A DNA stretch of 64,000 bases from Mycobacterium sp. BK086 (GTDB lineage: Bacteria; Actinomycetota; Actinomycetes; Mycobacteriales; Mycobacteriaceae): positions 620,001 through 684,000 of the forward strand of contig SNWL01000003.1 in NCBI GenBank assembly GCA_004362315.1. Direction: 5' to 3'. Both the position numbers and the translations under genes were made by a program. This document shows, one piece after another, positions 9,836-19,354 of this stretch; position 1 is the first letter of the stretch; each line of letters starts with the position of its first letter. Below the pieces are notes generated by a model, which was not told where the DNA came from, made no database searches, and saw nothing but the letters and a program-made list of their open reading frames with translations.

Positions 9836-10070
9836 GGCCCTCGTAGACGCGCTTGCAGTCCGGGCAGACCGGAGAGCCCGGCTTGGCCGCGCGGGTCACC
9901 GGAAACACCTCGCCGCACAGCGCGACGACGTGGGTGCCCATGACCGCACTCTCGGCGATCTTGTCCTTCTTGACGTAGTGGAAGACCTTCGGCGCATCGT
10001 CATCGGTGCCGTCGTCGGCGCGTTCGTCGGTGTCGGTGCGCTCGATCGTCTGGGTCTGCATAGAAGACAT
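9822..10070 (-). CDS. DUF3039 family protein (Rv2708c-like)
   Basis: An 82-residue conserved actinobacterial protein. It begins with a polar acidic segment (QTIERTDTDER) and continues with the conserved block FHYVKKDKIAESAVMGTHVV, ALCGEVFPVTRAAKPGSPVC and PDCKRVYEGL. The cysteines at ALCG and CPDC could bind a metal. The length equals what I recall for Rv2708c. Function is unknown. It diverges from the DUF3099 gene with 68 bases between starts. Confidence 0.85.
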   Translation of the reverse strand: MSSMQTQTIERTDTDERADDGTDDDAPKVFHYVKKDKIAESAVMGTHVVALCGEVFPVTRAAKPGSPVCPDCKRVYEGLKKG

Positions 10071-10138
10071 TGTGCCCGGTCGGGCAGCCGGGCGAAACCG
10101 GCCTGCATATCGAGCGCCGAATGTGGAACAGTAGATGT

Positions 10139-10534
10139 ATGAAGCGCGAGCTGGGTTTCGACGACGAAGGTCGCCCCGTGCTCATCACCGCCGCGTCGAC
10201 CCCCTATGAGGAGCAGCACCGCCAGCGCGTGCGGAAGTACTTGACCATCATGTCCTTTCGCATCCCCGCGCTGATCCTGGCGGCCGTGGCCTACGGGTTG
10301 TGGCACAACGGACTGATCTCACTGGCGATCATCGCCGTGTCACTGCCGCTGCCCTGGATCGCGGTCCTGATCGCCAACGATCGCCCGCCGCGCAAAGCCG
10401 AGGAACCGCGTCGCTTCAATGACACCCCTCGGCGCAATCAGCTGTTCCCGCGCGCCGAACATCGCGCGCTGGAAACCGGGATCCCCGCGGCGCAACCGCA
10501 TCCGGCCGGTGGCGCCGACCGCGGTTCCCACTGA
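10139..10534 (+). CDS. DUF3099 family membrane protein (Rv2709-like)
   Basis: A 131-residue protein with two membrane segments, about residues 37-57 (MSFRIPALILAAVAYGLWHN) and 60-78 (LISLAIIAVSLPLPWIAVLI), flanked by a cytoplasmic N-terminus with the family's VLITAASTPYEEQHRQRVRK block and a basic C-terminal tail. I chose ATG 10139 because the DUF3099 domain begins there. The role is unknown. It precedes sigB in the same orientation, but sigB has its own promoter. Confidence 0.82.
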   Translation: MKRELGFDDEGRPVLITAASTPYEEQHRQRVRKYLTIMSFRIPALILAAVAYGLWHNGLISLAIIAVSLPLPWIAVLIANDRPPRKAEEPRRFNDTPRRNQLFPRAEHRALETGIPAAQPHPAGGADRGSH

Positions 10535-10550
10535 CCGCCTGCGCGGTCGT

Positions 10551-10569
10551 TTCTCAGGACATTCTCAGG
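10551..10569 (+). promoter_or_regulatory. MprA-type box upstream of sigB
   Basis: Two identical 8-base repeats TTCTCAGG are separated by ACA. The 8-3-8 direct-repeat layout is that described for MprA, the response regulator of the MprAB envelope-stress system, which directly controls sigB and sigE in M. tuberculosis. The box lies about 50 bases upstream of the ECF-type -35. Binding is inferred. Confidence 0.65.
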
Positions 10570-10617
10570 GCTCCGTCGCATTCCTGCACTTCAGAGGGTG
10601 TGAGAAGGCGACCCCGC

Positions 10618-10644
10618 GGGAACTCTTTGCTCTGATCGAACGTT
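10618..10644 (+). promoter_or_regulatory. SigE/SigH-type promoter of sigB
   Basis: GGGAAC (10618-10623) and CGTT (10641-10644) give GGAAC-N18-GTT, the spacing of SigE/SigH-class promoters. sigB is known to be transcribed by these ECF sigma factors in mycobacteria. Transcription would begin near 10651, about 30 bases before the start codon. Confidence 0.75.
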
Positions 10645-10681
10645 GGACCGTTTGACAGTTGCAGCCGATCAGGAGGCCACC

Positions 10682-11641
10682 ATGGCAAATGCCACCACCA
10701 GCCGGTTTGATAGCGACCTGGACGCCCAGAGTCCAGCCGCGGACCTGGTGCGCGTGTATCTGAACGGCATCGGCAAGACCGCTCTGCTCACCGCAGAGGA
10801 CGAGGTAGAGCTGGCCAAGCGCATCGAGGCCGGCTTGTTCGCCGCACATCTGCTGGAGACCCGCAAGCGCCTGTCCGACAACCGCAAGCGCGACCTCGCG
10901 ATCGTGGTCCGCGACGGCCAGGCCGCCCGCAGCCACCTGCTCGAGGCGAACCTGCGCCTGGTGGTCTCGCTGGCCAAGCGCTACACCGGGCGCGGTATGC
11001 CGCTGCTCGATCTCATCCAGGAGGGCAACCTGGGCCTGATCCGGGCGATGGAGAAGTTCGACTACACCAAGGGTTTCAAGTTCTCGACCTACGCCACGTG
11101 GTGGATCCGTCAGGCCATCACCCGCGGCATGGCCGACCAGAGCCGCACCATCCGGCTGCCTGTCCACCTGGTGGAGCAGGTAAACAAGCTGGCGCGGATC
11201 AAGCGTGAGATGCACCAGAGCCTGGGCCGCGAAGCCACTGACGACGAACTGGCCGAAGAGTCGGGCATCCCGGTCGAGAAGATCAACGACCTGCTCGAGC
11301 ACAGCCGCGACCCGGTGAGCCTGGACATGCCGGTCGGCAGTGACGAGGAAGCCCCCCTGGGCGACTTCATCGAGGATTCCGAGGCCATGTCTGCGGAGAA
11401 CGCCGTCATCGCCGAGCTGCTGCACACCGACATCCGACACGTGCTGGCCACGCTCGATGAGCGTGAGCAGCAAGTGATCCGGCTGCGGTTCGGCCTCGAC
11501 GACGGCCAGCCCCGCACCCTCGACCAGATCGGCAAGCTGTTCGGCCTGTCCAGGGAACGCGTCCGCCAGATCGAGCGCGAAGTGATGTCCAAGCTGCGCA
11601 ACGGCGACCGGGCCGACCGGCTGCGGTCCTACGCCAGCTAA
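10682..11641 (+). CDS. sigB: Stress sigma factor SigB
   Basis: A 319-residue group 2 sigma factor used in stress and stationary phase. It shares regions 1.2 to 4.2 with SigA ([57 protein letters not shown]) but lacks the long acidic N-terminus. I chose ATG 10682 (MANATTSRF) because AGGAGG lies five bases upstream and the N-terminus aligns with M. tuberculosis SigB; the frame is open to 10643. Its control region holds an MprA-type box and an ECF promoter, and a 14-bp hairpin follows the stop. Confidence 0.97.
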   Translation: MANATTSRFDSDLDAQSPAADLVRVYLNGIGKTALLTAEDEVELAKRIEAGLFAAHLLETRKRLSDNRKRDLAIVVRDGQAARSHLLEANLRLVVSLAKRYTGRGMPLLDLIQEGNLGLIRAMEKFDYTKGFKFSTYATWWIRQAITRGMADQSRTIRLPVHLVEQVNKLARIKREMHQSLGREATDDELAEESGIPVEKINDLLEHSRDPVSLDMPVGSDEEAPLGDFIEDSEAMSAENAVIAELLHTDIRHVLATLDEREQQVIRLRFGLDDGQPRTLDQIGKLFGLSRERVRQIEREVMSKLRNGDRADRLRSYAS

Positions 11642-11658
11642 ATCAAGCAACCCCCTTA

Positions 11659-11689
11659 GCGTGCCCGTCGGCGATGCCGGCGGGCACGC
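11659..11689 (+). terminator. Hairpin terminator of sigB
   Basis: The left arm GCGTGCCCGTCGGC and right arm GCCGGCGGGCACGC pair over 14 positions (one T-G wobble) around a GAT loop, starting 17 bases after the sigB stop. There is no T-run, as is usual for mycobacterial hairpin terminators. Confidence 0.7.
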
Positions 11690-11763
11690 TGCTGTGGGCG
11701 GTGGTGTTGCACAACCATTTCCCCAGCTAGCCAAGTAGACTCGGGACCGACGAAGGGTGCCCC

Positions 11764-12453
11764 ATGAACGACCTGGTCGATACCACCGAAATGTATCTCC
11801 GCACGATTTACGACCTCGAAGAAGAGGGCGTGATCCCGCTGCGCGCACGCATTGCGGAACGGCTGGATCAAAGCGGTCCGACGGTCAGCCAGACGGTGGC
11901 GCGCATGGAGCGCGACGGCTTGCTGCACGTGGCCGGTGACCGGCACCTCGAACTGACCGATAAGGGTCGTGGGCTGGCGGTTTCGGTGATGCGCAAGCAC
12001 CGGCTCGCCGAGCGCCTGCTCGTGGACGTCATCGGCCTGCCGTGGGAAGAGGTGCACGCCGAGGCCTGCAAGTGGGAGCACGTGATGAGCGAGGACGTCG
12101 AGCGCCGCCTGGTGCAGGTTCTCGACGACCCCACGGTGTCCCCCTTCGGTAACCCGATTCCGGGCCTGTCCCTGCTGGGACTGGACATGGGCCAACACGA
12201 GGACGCCCACCTGGTGCGGCTGACCGAGCTGCCCCCGGGCACACCGGTCGCGGTGGTCGTCCGCCAGCTGACCGAACACGTCCAGGGTGACGTCGAACTG
12301 ATCGGCCAGCTCAAGGACGCCGGCGTGGTGCCCAATGCCCGTGTGCAGGTCGAGAACAGCCCGGCCGGCAGCGTGACGATCGTGATCGGCGGGCACGAGA
12401 ACGTGCAGCTCCCCCACGAGATGGCCCACGCCGTCAAGGTGGAGAAGGTCTAA
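11764..12453 (+). CDS. ideR: Iron-dependent repressor IdeR
   Basis: A 229-residue DtxR-family regulator that, with ferrous iron, represses siderophore synthesis and activates iron storage. It has an N-terminal winged helix (MNDLVDTTEMYLRTIYDLEE; RIAERLDQSGPTVSQTVARM), a metal-binding and dimer domain with CKWEHVMSEDVE near residue 102, and a C-terminal SH3-like domain ending in NVQLPHEMAHAVKVEKV. Length matches M. tuberculosis IdeR (230). The start has GAAGG seven bases upstream. Its TAA stop interlocks with the TAG of the convergent DUF4192 gene. Confidence 0.97.
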   Translation: MNDLVDTTEMYLRTIYDLEEEGVIPLRARIAERLDQSGPTVSQTVARMERDGLLHVAGDRHLELTDKGRGLAVSVMRKHRLAERLLVDVIGLPWEEVHAEACKWEHVMSEDVERRLVQVLDDPTVSPFGNPIPGLSLLGLDMGQHEDAHLVRLTELPPGTPVAVVVRQLTEHVQGDVELIGQLKDAGVVPNARVQVENSPAGSVTIVIGGHENVQLPHEMAHAVKVEKV

Positions 12454-13508
12454 ACCGCACGGCGGCCGTACGACCGCCGCGGCGGAAGCCGCACCCCGAG
12501 CCGCTTCGCCAACTGGTAGCCCGTGCGGGCCAGCTCGCGAATCTGTTCGGGTCGCATACCGGACTGCAGCGCACTGTCGAGCATGCCGGCCATCCGATGC
12601 TCGGGATCACAGCGCAGTGCCGCGTCCAGCGACAGACCGGCCAGCGGCCCATCGCCCCGCGCATAGGCCGAAAAGGCCAGCAGCACAAGCGCTTCGGCCC
12701 GCCACGGCTCAGGAAGGGTGCGCGCCAGCAGCGCCCACAACGCCTCGGCCCGCGCAGCGTCGGCGCCGACGGCCAGCGCGTACAGCGTGTCGCGGACGGC
12801 CACATCGGTCAGCGCGCAGGCCAGCCCCGCCAACTCGTCCTCGTCCAGTTCCCCGCCGTCGCCCACCCGGGCACCGAACGCCATCGCCGCCTCGACATCA
12901 CGTCGGCCGCACCCGTCGGGATCGGTGCGCCACTGCGCCTCCCGCACCTCACCGCGCTCGGAGATGACTGAAACCAGCGCCTCGCTGCGTGCTTCGTCCG
13001 CCACCGCGATCACCGCTTGCAGGTCGGACCGGCGCCGATACAGCCGGCGCCCGTCGAGCACGGCCGCAGCCGCCAGTGGCGAGGCCATCGGATCCTCCAC
13101 CGCGCCGGTTGCCCCGCACCCGTCGACACAATGCCAGCGCCCGCCGGCCTCGATCCGGTCGACGACATGACCCGCATAGAGCTCCATGTCCTGCGCCACG
13201 AGCGCTGCCGTCAGCTCGTCGCACAGCTCCCGGTAGTCCTGGTTGCACATCGGGCATCCGGCGCCTTCGGCGTCCACGATCACCGCCACCACCGTGTCCG
13301 CACCCGAGGCGGAGGCGAGCTCGGCCAGATGCGTGAGATCACCGTCCAACGCCTTGGGCAGGTCCAGACGCATCACGGCGCCCATCTCGCCGTGCTCGAG
13401 GGACACCAGCACGAGCGAGCGCTCCGGCACGAAGCCGAGAACGGCGGGCAGGGCGGCGATCAGCGCGCCGGGGCGGGTGAAGCGGTGGTCGGGTTCGTGT
13501 GTGGTCAT
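12450..13508 (-). CDS. DUF4192 family protein (Rv2712c-like)
   Basis: A 352-residue actinobacterial protein of unknown function. Family features are LIAALPAVLGFVPERSLVLV near the N-terminus, an MRLDLPKAL stretch, and a C-terminal alpha-helical half with ALLARTLPEPWRAEALVLLA and AALRCDPEHRMAGMLDSALQ that resembles helical repeats. I chose ATG 13508 (MTTHEPDHRFTRP), just before the domain; the frame is open to 13616. It is predicted cytosolic, with no signal peptide. It diverges from sthA. Confidence 0.82.
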   Translation of the reverse strand: MTTHEPDHRFTRPGALIAALPAVLGFVPERSLVLVSLEHGEMGAVMRLDLPKALDGDLTHLAELASASGADTVVAVIVDAEGAGCPMCNQDYRELCDELTAALVAQDMELYAGHVVDRIEAGGRWHCVDGCGATGAVEDPMASPLAAAAVLDGRRLYRRRSDLQAVIAVADEARSEALVSVISERGEVREAQWRTDPDGCGRRDVEAAMAFGARVGDGGELDEDELAGLACALTDVAVRDTLYALAVGADAARAEALWALLARTLPEPWRAEALVLLAFSAYARGDGPLAGLSLDAALRCDPEHRMAGMLDSALQSGMRPEQIRELARTGYQLAKRLGVRLPPRRSYGRRAV

Positions 13509-13686
13509 GGCGGTGACGCTGTCAATCGGCACCGTCGAGACCGTGCCGCGCGCACGCCGGGGAGCCGGGCCCTGTGGATGAAGTCGGGACTGGGGATCAG
13601 CGGCGACGGGCGTCACAGCGAATGTTCATGTCGTATTGACATGGTCGGCATGCGAGATTCGGCAAACCGGCGTACACCTTGTCCTC

Positions 13687-15099
13687 ATGGGTGTGGAATA
13701 CGACCTCGTCGTCATCGGATCAGGACCCGGCGGCCAGAAGGCCGCCATCGCCGCGGCCAAGCTGGGCAAGTCGGTAGCGGTCGTCGAGCGGGGCCACATG
13801 ATGGGCGGCGTCTGCGTCCAGACGGGCACCATCCCGTCCAAGACACTGCGCGAGGCCGTCCTCTACCTGACCGGGATGAGCCAGCGCGAACTCTACGGAG
13901 CCAGCTACCGGGTCAAGGACAAGATCACCCCCGCCGATCTACTCGCCCGCACCCAGCACGTGATCGGCAAAGAAGTCGACGTCATCCGAAATCAGTTGAT
14001 GCGCAACGGGATCGAGCTCTACATCGGCCGTGGGCGGTTCGTCGACGAGCACACCGTCGAGATCGAGGACCCGAGCCGAGCCGAGCACTTCACGATCAGC
14101 GGCCGCTACGTCATCGTCGCCACCGGCACCAAGCCGGCCCGGCCGGCCGGTGTCGAATTCGACGAGAACCGGGTGCTGGACTCCGACGGCATCCTCGACC
14201 TGAAATCCATCCCGGGTTCGATGGTGGTGGTCGGCGCCGGCGTCATCGGTATCGAGTACGCCTCGATGTTCGCCGCCTTGGGCACCAAGGTCACCGTCGT
14301 CGAGAAGCGTGACACGATGCTCGACTTCTGCGACCCGGAGATCGTCGAGGCGCTGCGGTTCCACCTGCGCGATCTGGCCGTGACGTTCCGCTTCGGCGAG
14401 GAGGTGACCGCCGTCGACGTCGGCGCGGCCGGCACCGTCACCACCCTGGCCAGCGGCAAGCAGATCCCGGCCGAGACCGTCATGTACTCGGCAGGCAGGC
14501 AGGGTCAGACCGACCATCTCGATCTGGAGAACGCCGGCCTGGAAGCCGATAACCGCGGCCGAATCTTCGTCGACGAGAAGACATTCCAGACCAAGGTCGA
14601 CCACATCTACGCGGTGGGCGACGTCATCGGCTTCCCCGCCCTGGCCGCAACGTCGATGGAGCAGGGCCGGCTGGCCGCCTACCACGCGTTCGGCGAGCCG
14701 ACGGCCGGCATGACCATGCAACAGCCGATCGGGATCTACTCGATCCCCGAGGTGTCCTACGTCGGCGCCACCGAGGTGGAGCTCACCAAGGACTCGATTC
14801 CCTATGAGGTCGGGGTGTCGCGCTACCGCGAGCTGGCCCGCGGCCAGATCGCCGGCGACTCGTACGGCATGTTGAAGCTGCTGGTGTCCACCGAGGACCT
14901 GAAGTTGTTGGGCGTCCACATCTTCGGCACCGCCGCCACCGAGCTCGTGCATATCGGCCAGGCCGTGATGGGGTGTGGCGGGACCGTCGAATACCTCGTC
15001 GACGCCGTCTTCAACTACCCGACGTTCTCCGAGGCCTACAAGGTCGCCGCGCTGGACGTGATGAACAAGCTGCGTGCGCTCAACCAGTTCCGCAGCTGA
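13687..15099 (+). CDS. sthA: Soluble pyridine nucleotide transhydrogenase
   Basis: A 470-residue flavoprotein that transfers hydride between NADPH and NAD+. It has an N-terminal FAD motif ([20 protein letters not shown]), a second dinucleotide motif ([20 protein letters not shown]) near residue 180, the FAD site [14 protein letters not shown] and a C-terminal dimer domain. The motif [13 protein letters not shown] keeps only one cysteine where disulfide oxidoreductases have two; that loss is typical of transhydrogenases and separates it from lipoamide dehydrogenase. I chose ATG 13687 ([11 protein letters not shown]) on family length. It converges on the protease-like gene with one base between stops. 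Confidence 0.93.
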   Translation: MGVEYDLVVIGSGPGGQKAAIAAAKLGKSVAVVERGHMMGGVCVQTGTIPSKTLREAVLYLTGMSQRELYGASYRVKDKITPADLLARTQHVIGKEVDVIRNQLMRNGIELYIGRGRFVDEHTVEIEDPSRAEHFTISGRYVIVATGTKPARPAGVEFDENRVLDSDGILDLKSIPGSMVVVGAGVIGIEYASMFAALGTKVTVVEKRDTMLDFCDPEIVEALRFHLRDLAVTFRFGEEVTAVDVGAAGTVTTLASGKQIPAETVMYSAGRQGQTDHLDLENAGLEADNRGRIFVDEKTFQTKVDHIYAVGDVIGFPALAATSMEQGRLAAYHAFGEPTAGMTMQQPIGIYSIPEVSYVGATEVELTKDSIPYEVGVSRYRELARGQIAGDSYGMLKLLVSTEDLKLLGVHIFGTAATELVHIGQAVMGCGGTVEYLVDAVFNYPTFSEAYKVAALDVMNKLRALNQFRS

Positions 15100-15100
15100 T

Positions 15101-15898
15101 TCAGCACTCGCTGTCGAATGATGCCGGCGCGGGATCGCCGGGACCGCCCGCCTCGGCGCGCGTCAGCAGTGCGGCCGTCGCCGCATCGAACGGCGACGAG
15201 TAGGACACGTCGTCCTGGCAGCCGCCACCGTTGCGCCCGCCGATCACGCCGACGACCGTCGCACCCGTGATCCAGGGCCCGCCGCTGGTGCCGTCGACCA
15301 GTCCGCCACAGCGCACCGCGGGGTATCCGTCGGCGTCAGTCGCGGCCGTCGTGTCGCAGCCGAGCGGTGGACCGCCGACGCCCTCGGGGTACCCGACCAC
15401 CGTCACCGCACCCGGCTGCCCGGGCGCCACCCCGAGCGTCAACGCCCGGCCGGCAACCGATTCGACGGCCCCGCCAGTCGCCCGGCTGACCCGCGCGAAC
15501 GCGTAGTCCGCCTTGGGGTCCTGGGAGCCGACCCAGCGCGGGTCGAGGTAGACCGCGCCGACGGTCCACACGTCGTCGGGTGCGGCCTTCTCGTTGAACC
15601 CCGGCACGAAGGTCGCGGGCATCCCGTCGGCCAGGCAGTGCGCCGCGGTCAGGATCAGATCCCCGGTGCTGGAGTGGACGACGGACGCGGTGCAGGTGTG
15701 CGCGTCGGTGCCGCCCAGGAACAAGGCCCCGACCTCCGGTTGGGGCGCGACCGGTTGGGCGCTGGCGGTCCGGGAGTGTCCGCTTGCAGGCTCGGCGGCC
15801 TTGGCCGGCGGTTCGGCCGACGAGTGGCAGCCGGCCGCGAGAACCGTGGTCACCGCCAGGTTCAATGCCGCCGCAACCCTCCGCATCTGCTCGATCAT
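15101..15898 (-). CDS. Trypsin-like serine protease, probable lipoprotein
   Basis: A 265-residue S1-type protease. The signal peptide (MRRVAAALNLAVTTVLAAGC) ends in the lipobox LAAGC at about residue 24, so the mature enzyme should be lipid-anchored outside the membrane. The catalytic triad motifs are TAAHC (His), DYAFA (Asp) and DGTSGGPW (Ser, about residue 206). Extra cysteines (CTASVV, GCDTTA, CGG, GGCQDD) suggest disulfides. Start ATG 15898; an internal ATG four codons on would also work. This gene is not part of the M. tuberculosis sthA-Rv2714 interval, so it looks accessory. Confidence 0.85.
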   Translation of the reverse strand: MIEQMRRVAAALNLAVTTVLAAGCHSSAEPPAKAAEPASGHSRTASAQPVAPQPEVGALFLGGTDAHTCTASVVHSSTGDLILTAAHCLADGMPATFVPGFNEKAAPDDVWTVGAVYLDPRWVGSQDPKADYAFARVSRATGGAVESVAGRALTLGVAPGQPGAVTVVGYPEGVGGPPLGCDTTAATDADGYPAVRCGGLVDGTSGGPWITGATVVGVIGGRNGGGCQDDVSYSSPFDAATAALLTRAEAGGPGDPAPASFDSEC

Positions 15899-16041
15899 GC
15901 CTGATGGGGAACGGTGCGCGCCGAGTCTGCGTTGTGCAACACAGGCACTCTTGCCAGCGCAGGCCCGAATCTAAGAGACACTGGGTGTCCCGGTACAAGG
16001 GCATGACACCATGCCCGGGCACCGCGAAGGAGGCGGAGACG

Positions 16042-17016
16042 ATGACTGACGAGCAAGGACAGCAGTACCAACCCGAGCAGACCGGAATGTACGAACTGGA
16101 GTTTCCGGCGCCCCAATTGTCCGCGCCGGACGGGCGTGGACCGGTGATGATCCATGCTCTCGAAGGGTTCTCCGATGCCGGCCACGCCATCCGCCTGGCC
16201 GCCGAACACCTGCGCAGCAAGCTCGACACCGAGCTGGTCGCGTCGTTCGCGATCGACGACCTGCTGGATTACCGGTCCCGACGGCCGCTGATGACGTTCA
16301 AGACCGACCACTTCACCGACTACGACGATCCGCAGCTGAACCTGTATGCCCTGCGCGACAGCCTCGGCACGCCTTTTCTGCTGCTCGCCGGCCTGGAGCC
16401 CGACCTCAAGTGGGAGCGGTTCGTCACCGCGGTGCGGCTGCTGGCCGAGCGGCTCGGGGTACGCCAGACGATCGGCCTGGGCACCATCCCGATGGCGGTC
16501 CCCCACACCCGCCCGGTGACGCTGACCGCGCACTCCAACAATCGCGAGCTGATCACCGATTTCACCCCGTGGGTGGGTGAGGTGCAGGTGCCCGGCAGCG
16601 TGTCCAACCTGCTGGAATACCGGATGGCTCAGCATGGCCACGAAGTCGTCGGGTTCACCGTCCATGTGCCGCACTATCTGGCCCAGACCGACTACCCGGC
16701 AGCCGCCGAGGCACTGCTGGAGCAGGTGGCCAAGCTGACTTCGCTACAGGTGCCGTTGCGGGCACTGACCGACGCCGGCGCGGGTATCCGCACCAAGATC
16801 GACGAGCAGGTAGAGGCGTCGCCGGAGGTCGCTCAAGTGGTGACCGCTCTGGAGCGCCAGTACGATGCTTTCGTTGCCGCTCAAGATAACCGGTCGCTTC
16901 TGGCCCGCGACGAGGATCTGCCCAGCGGCGACGAATTGGGTGCGGAATTCGAGCGGTTCCTGGCCCAGCACGCCGAGGACTTCAAGGACGGTTTCACCGA
17001 CAACGGGGATACCTGA
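16042..17016 (+). CDS. PAC2 family protein (Rv2714-like)
   Basis: A 324-residue protein of the PAC2 (proteasome assembly chaperone 2-like) family, the same length as Rv2714. The typical N-terminal stretch is MIHALEGFSDAGHAIRLAAE, followed by FAIDDLLDYRSRRPLM and YLLL-type strands (TPFLLLAGLEPDLKWERF). A C-terminal helical segment (SPEVAQVVTALERQYDAFVA) probably drives oligomerisation. I chose ATG 16042, with AAGGAGG upstream; the frame is open to 15784 but that part overlaps the protease gene. Possible links to proteasome assembly rest only on family name. An alpha/beta hydrolase gene follows after 32 bases. Confidence 0.88.
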   Translation: MTDEQGQQYQPEQTGMYELEFPAPQLSAPDGRGPVMIHALEGFSDAGHAIRLAAEHLRSKLDTELVASFAIDDLLDYRSRRPLMTFKTDHFTDYDDPQLNLYALRDSLGTPFLLLAGLEPDLKWERFVTAVRLLAERLGVRQTIGLGTIPMAVPHTRPVTLTAHSNNRELITDFTPWVGEVQVPGSVSNLLEYRMAQHGHEVVGFTVHVPHYLAQTDYPAAAEALLEQVAKLTSLQVPLRALTDAGAGIRTKIDEQVEASPEVAQVVTALERQYDAFVAAQDNRSLLARDEDLPSGDELGAEFERFLAQHAEDFKDGFTDNGDT

Positions 17017-17048
17017 GCAAGTCCACCGCACCGACGACGGGGTTGCCT

Positions 17049-18071
17049 ATGACGCAGCGAAAGCCCAATCTGCAACCCGTACGGGAAGTGACGCCCACAC
17101 TGCACTTCCGGACCATTCATGGCTACCGGCGAGCGTTCCGGGTGGCGGGATCGGGCCCGACGCTGCTGCTGATCCATGGGATCGGTGACAACTCGACGAC
17201 GTGGCATTCGGTGCACAGCAAGCTGGCTCAGCGCTTCACCGTCATCGCCCCGGATCTGTTGGGCCACGGCCAGTCCGACAAACCGCGGGCCGACTATTCG
17301 GTGGCCGCCTACGCCAACGGCATGCGTGATCTGCTCAGCGTGCTCGAGGTCGACAAGGTCACCGTCGTCGGGCATTCGCTCGGCGGCGGGGTGGCGATGC
17401 AATTCGTCTACCAGTACCCGCAATTGGTCGAGCGGCTGATTCTGGTCGGCGCCGGCGGGGTCACCAAGGACGTCAACGTCGCGCTGCGGGCCGCCTCGCT
17501 ACCGCTGGGCGGCGAAGCCCTGGCGCTGTTACGGCTGCCGCTGGTGCTGCCTGCCCTGCAAGTCGCAGGACGCGCGCTGGGTTCCCTGTTCGGCTCGACG
17601 GGGTTGGGCCGCGACCTCCCTGATGCGCTGCGAATCCTGACCGATCTGCCCGAGCCGACCGCGTCGTCGGCGTTCACCCGCACGTTGCGCTCGGTGGTGG
17701 ATTGGCGTGGGCAGGTGGTGACCATGCTCGACCGATGTTATTTAACGGAATCCGTTCCCGTACAACTTATTTGGGGCGACCAGGACGCGATGATCCCGGT
17801 CAGCCACGCTCGGATGGCACATTCGGCAATGCCCGGGTCGCGGTTGGAGATCTTCGGCCGCTCCGGGCATTTCCCGTTCCACGATGATCCCGACCGCTTC
17901 GTGGAGGTGGTCGAGCGGTTCATCGATTCCACCGAACCCGCACAGTACGACCAGGACATGCTGCGCGAACTGTTGCGCACCGGGCTCTCCGAGGGTTCGG
18001 TCACCGGCACCCTCGACACCCGGGTGGCGGTCCTCGATGCCATGGGCACCGACGAGCGCAGCGCTACCTGA
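17049..18071 (+). CDS. Alpha/beta hydrolase (Rv2715-like)
   Basis: A 340-residue alpha/beta hydrolase. Visible motifs are the oxyanion stretch LLLIHGIGDNSTTW (about residue 38), APDLLGHGQSDKP, the nucleophile elbow VVGHSLGGGVAMQF (Ser near residue 112), the acid in IWGDQDAMIP and the catalytic His in GRSGHFPFHDDPDRF. The substrate is unknown; relatives hydrolyse esters or epoxides. I chose ATG 17049 (MTQRKPNLQPVRE) over TTG 17043 because it matches the Rv2715 N-terminus. It is probably co-transcribed with the PAC2 gene upstream and the PhzF-like gene downstream. Confidence 0.88.
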   Translation: MTQRKPNLQPVREVTPTLHFRTIHGYRRAFRVAGSGPTLLLIHGIGDNSTTWHSVHSKLAQRFTVIAPDLLGHGQSDKPRADYSVAAYANGMRDLLSVLEVDKVTVVGHSLGGGVAMQFVYQYPQLVERLILVGAGGVTKDVNVALRAASLPLGGEALALLRLPLVLPALQVAGRALGSLFGSTGLGRDLPDALRILTDLPEPTASSAFTRTLRSVVDWRGQVVTMLDRCYLTESVPVQLIWGDQDAMIPVSHARMAHSAMPGSRLEIFGRSGHFPFHDDPDRFVEVVERFIDSTEPAQYDQDMLRELLRTGLSEGSVTGTLDTRVAVLDAMGTDERSAT

Positions 18072-18105
18072 CCGCGAGCCCGGCGCGCCGTCGTAGAGTC
18101 GGAAT

Positions 18106-18792
18106 ATGACCGTCGACGTGACTGTGTTGCGGGTGTTCACCGATTCCGATGGCCAGTTCGGCAACCCGCTCGGCGTGGTCGATGCGGCCACCGTGCCCGC
18201 CGCCGAGCGGCAGCGGATCGCTACCGAATTGGGTTACAGCGAAACGATATTCATCGACCTGCCCAACAACGGGTCGACGACCGCGCACGCCCGCATCTTC
18301 ACCCCGGCCACCGAGCTGCCCTTCGCCGGGCATCCGACGGTGGGCGCGGCGTGGTGGCTGGCCGAACGCGGCACCCCGATCCGCACCCTGCAGGTACCGG
18401 CAGGCATCGTCCAGATCACCTATGACGACGCGCTCACCGTGGTGAGGGCGCGCGCGGAGTGGTCACCGGAGTTCGCTCTGCACGAGCTGAATTCAGTGGA
18501 CGAACTGCTGGCCACCGAGCCCGACGACTACCCCGACGATGCGGAGCATTACCTGTGGACGTGGCTGGATCGCGATAGCGGGCACATCCGCTCGCGCATG
18601 TTCGCCACCGACCTGGGCGTCGTCGAGGACGAGGCGACCGGATCCGCCGCGGCGCGGATCACCGACTACCTGAGCCGCGACCTGACGATCACCCAGGGCA
18701 AGGGCTCGCAGATCTATACGACGTGGAATTCCGAAGGTTGGGTGCTGGTCGCGGGCCGCGTGGTCAACGACGGCACGCGCCAAGTGGATTGA
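18106..18792 (+). CDS. PhzF-like isomerase family protein (Rv2716-like)
   Basis: A 228-residue PhzF/DAP-epimerase-fold protein. Family hallmarks are the catalytic glutamate in [10 protein letters not shown] (about residue 46), [13 protein letters not shown] and the C-terminal [16 protein letters not shown] with the conserved ATGSAA loop. It is shorter than PhzF itself (about 280) but equals the Rv2716 length I recall, so the short form is normal here. The substrate is unknown. In M. tuberculosis the next gene is the nitrobindin Rv2717c, which is missing here: only four bases separate this stop from that of nrdR. Confidence 0.85.
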   Translation: MTVDVTVLRVFTDSDGQFGNPLGVVDAATVPAAERQRIATELGYSETIFIDLPNNGSTTAHARIFTPATELPFAGHPTVGAAWWLAERGTPIRTLQVPAGIVQITYDDALTVVRARAEWSPEFALHELNSVDELLATEPDDYPDDAEHYLWTWLDRDSGHIRSRMFATDLGVVEDEATGSAAARITDYLSRDLTITQGKGSQIYTTWNSEGWVLVAGRVVNDGTRQVD

Positions 18793-18796
18793 CGAT

Positions 18797-19261
18797 TCAG
18801 CCGGAGGTGCCGACGGCGCGGTGGGCGCGCAGCGCCTCGATCTCGCGCTCGAAGTCCTCGGCCGAGCTGAACGAGCGGTACACCGAGGCAAATCGCAGGT
18901 ACGCGACCTCGTCGAGCTCGCGCAGGGGGCCGAGGATGGCCAAGCCGACCTCGTGGCTGGGGATCTCGGGTGAGCCGGCGGCCCGCACGGTGTCCTCGAC
19001 CTGCTGGGCGAGCAGATTGAGCGCGTCATCATCGACGTCACGGCCCTGACAGGCCCGTCGTACGCCACGCATGACCTTCTCGCGGCTGAACGGCTCGGTG
19101 ACGCCGCTGCGCTTGACGACGGCCAGGACTGCGGTCTCCACGGTGGTGAACCGCCGTCCGCATTCCGGGCAGGATCGGCGCCGGCGGATGGCCTGGCCTT
19201 CGTCGGCCTCGCGGGAGTCGACGACGCGCGAGTCGGGATGGCGGCAGAACGGACAATGCAT
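18797..19261 (-). CDS. nrdR: Transcriptional repressor NrdR
   Basis: A 154-residue repressor of ribonucleotide reductase genes that senses ATP/dATP. It has an N-terminal zinc ribbon ([28 protein letters not shown]) and a central ATP-cone ([20 protein letters not shown]). I chose ATG 19261 because the zinc ribbon starts there; the frame is open to 19339. It lies downstream of chiZ in the same orientation. Confidence 0.95.
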   Translation of the reverse strand: MHCPFCRHPDSRVVDSREADEGQAIRRRRSCPECGRRFTTVETAVLAVVKRSGVTEPFSREKVMRGVRRACQGRDVDDDALNLLAQQVEDTVRAAGSPEIPSHEVGLAILGPLRELDEVAYLRFASVYRSFSSAEDFEREIEALRAHRAVGTSG

Positions 19262-19354
19262 GACCGCTCCTTCGACTCCGCCGCAGCTCGATGCTTCGAG
19301 CCACCCAGAGCCTACCTGGGCCATCCGTCGAGCGGCCACGTCCTGGAATGCTGG

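Noticed and set aside
11707-11741. ideR promoter (TTGCAC ... TAGACT)
   Set aside because: The hexamers are 23 bases apart, too far for one promoter; the -10 alone is not convincing.
13636-13641. TTGACA upstream of sthA as a -35
   Set aside because: It is an exact hexamer, but no -10 lies 16-19 bases downstream, so no promoter was called.
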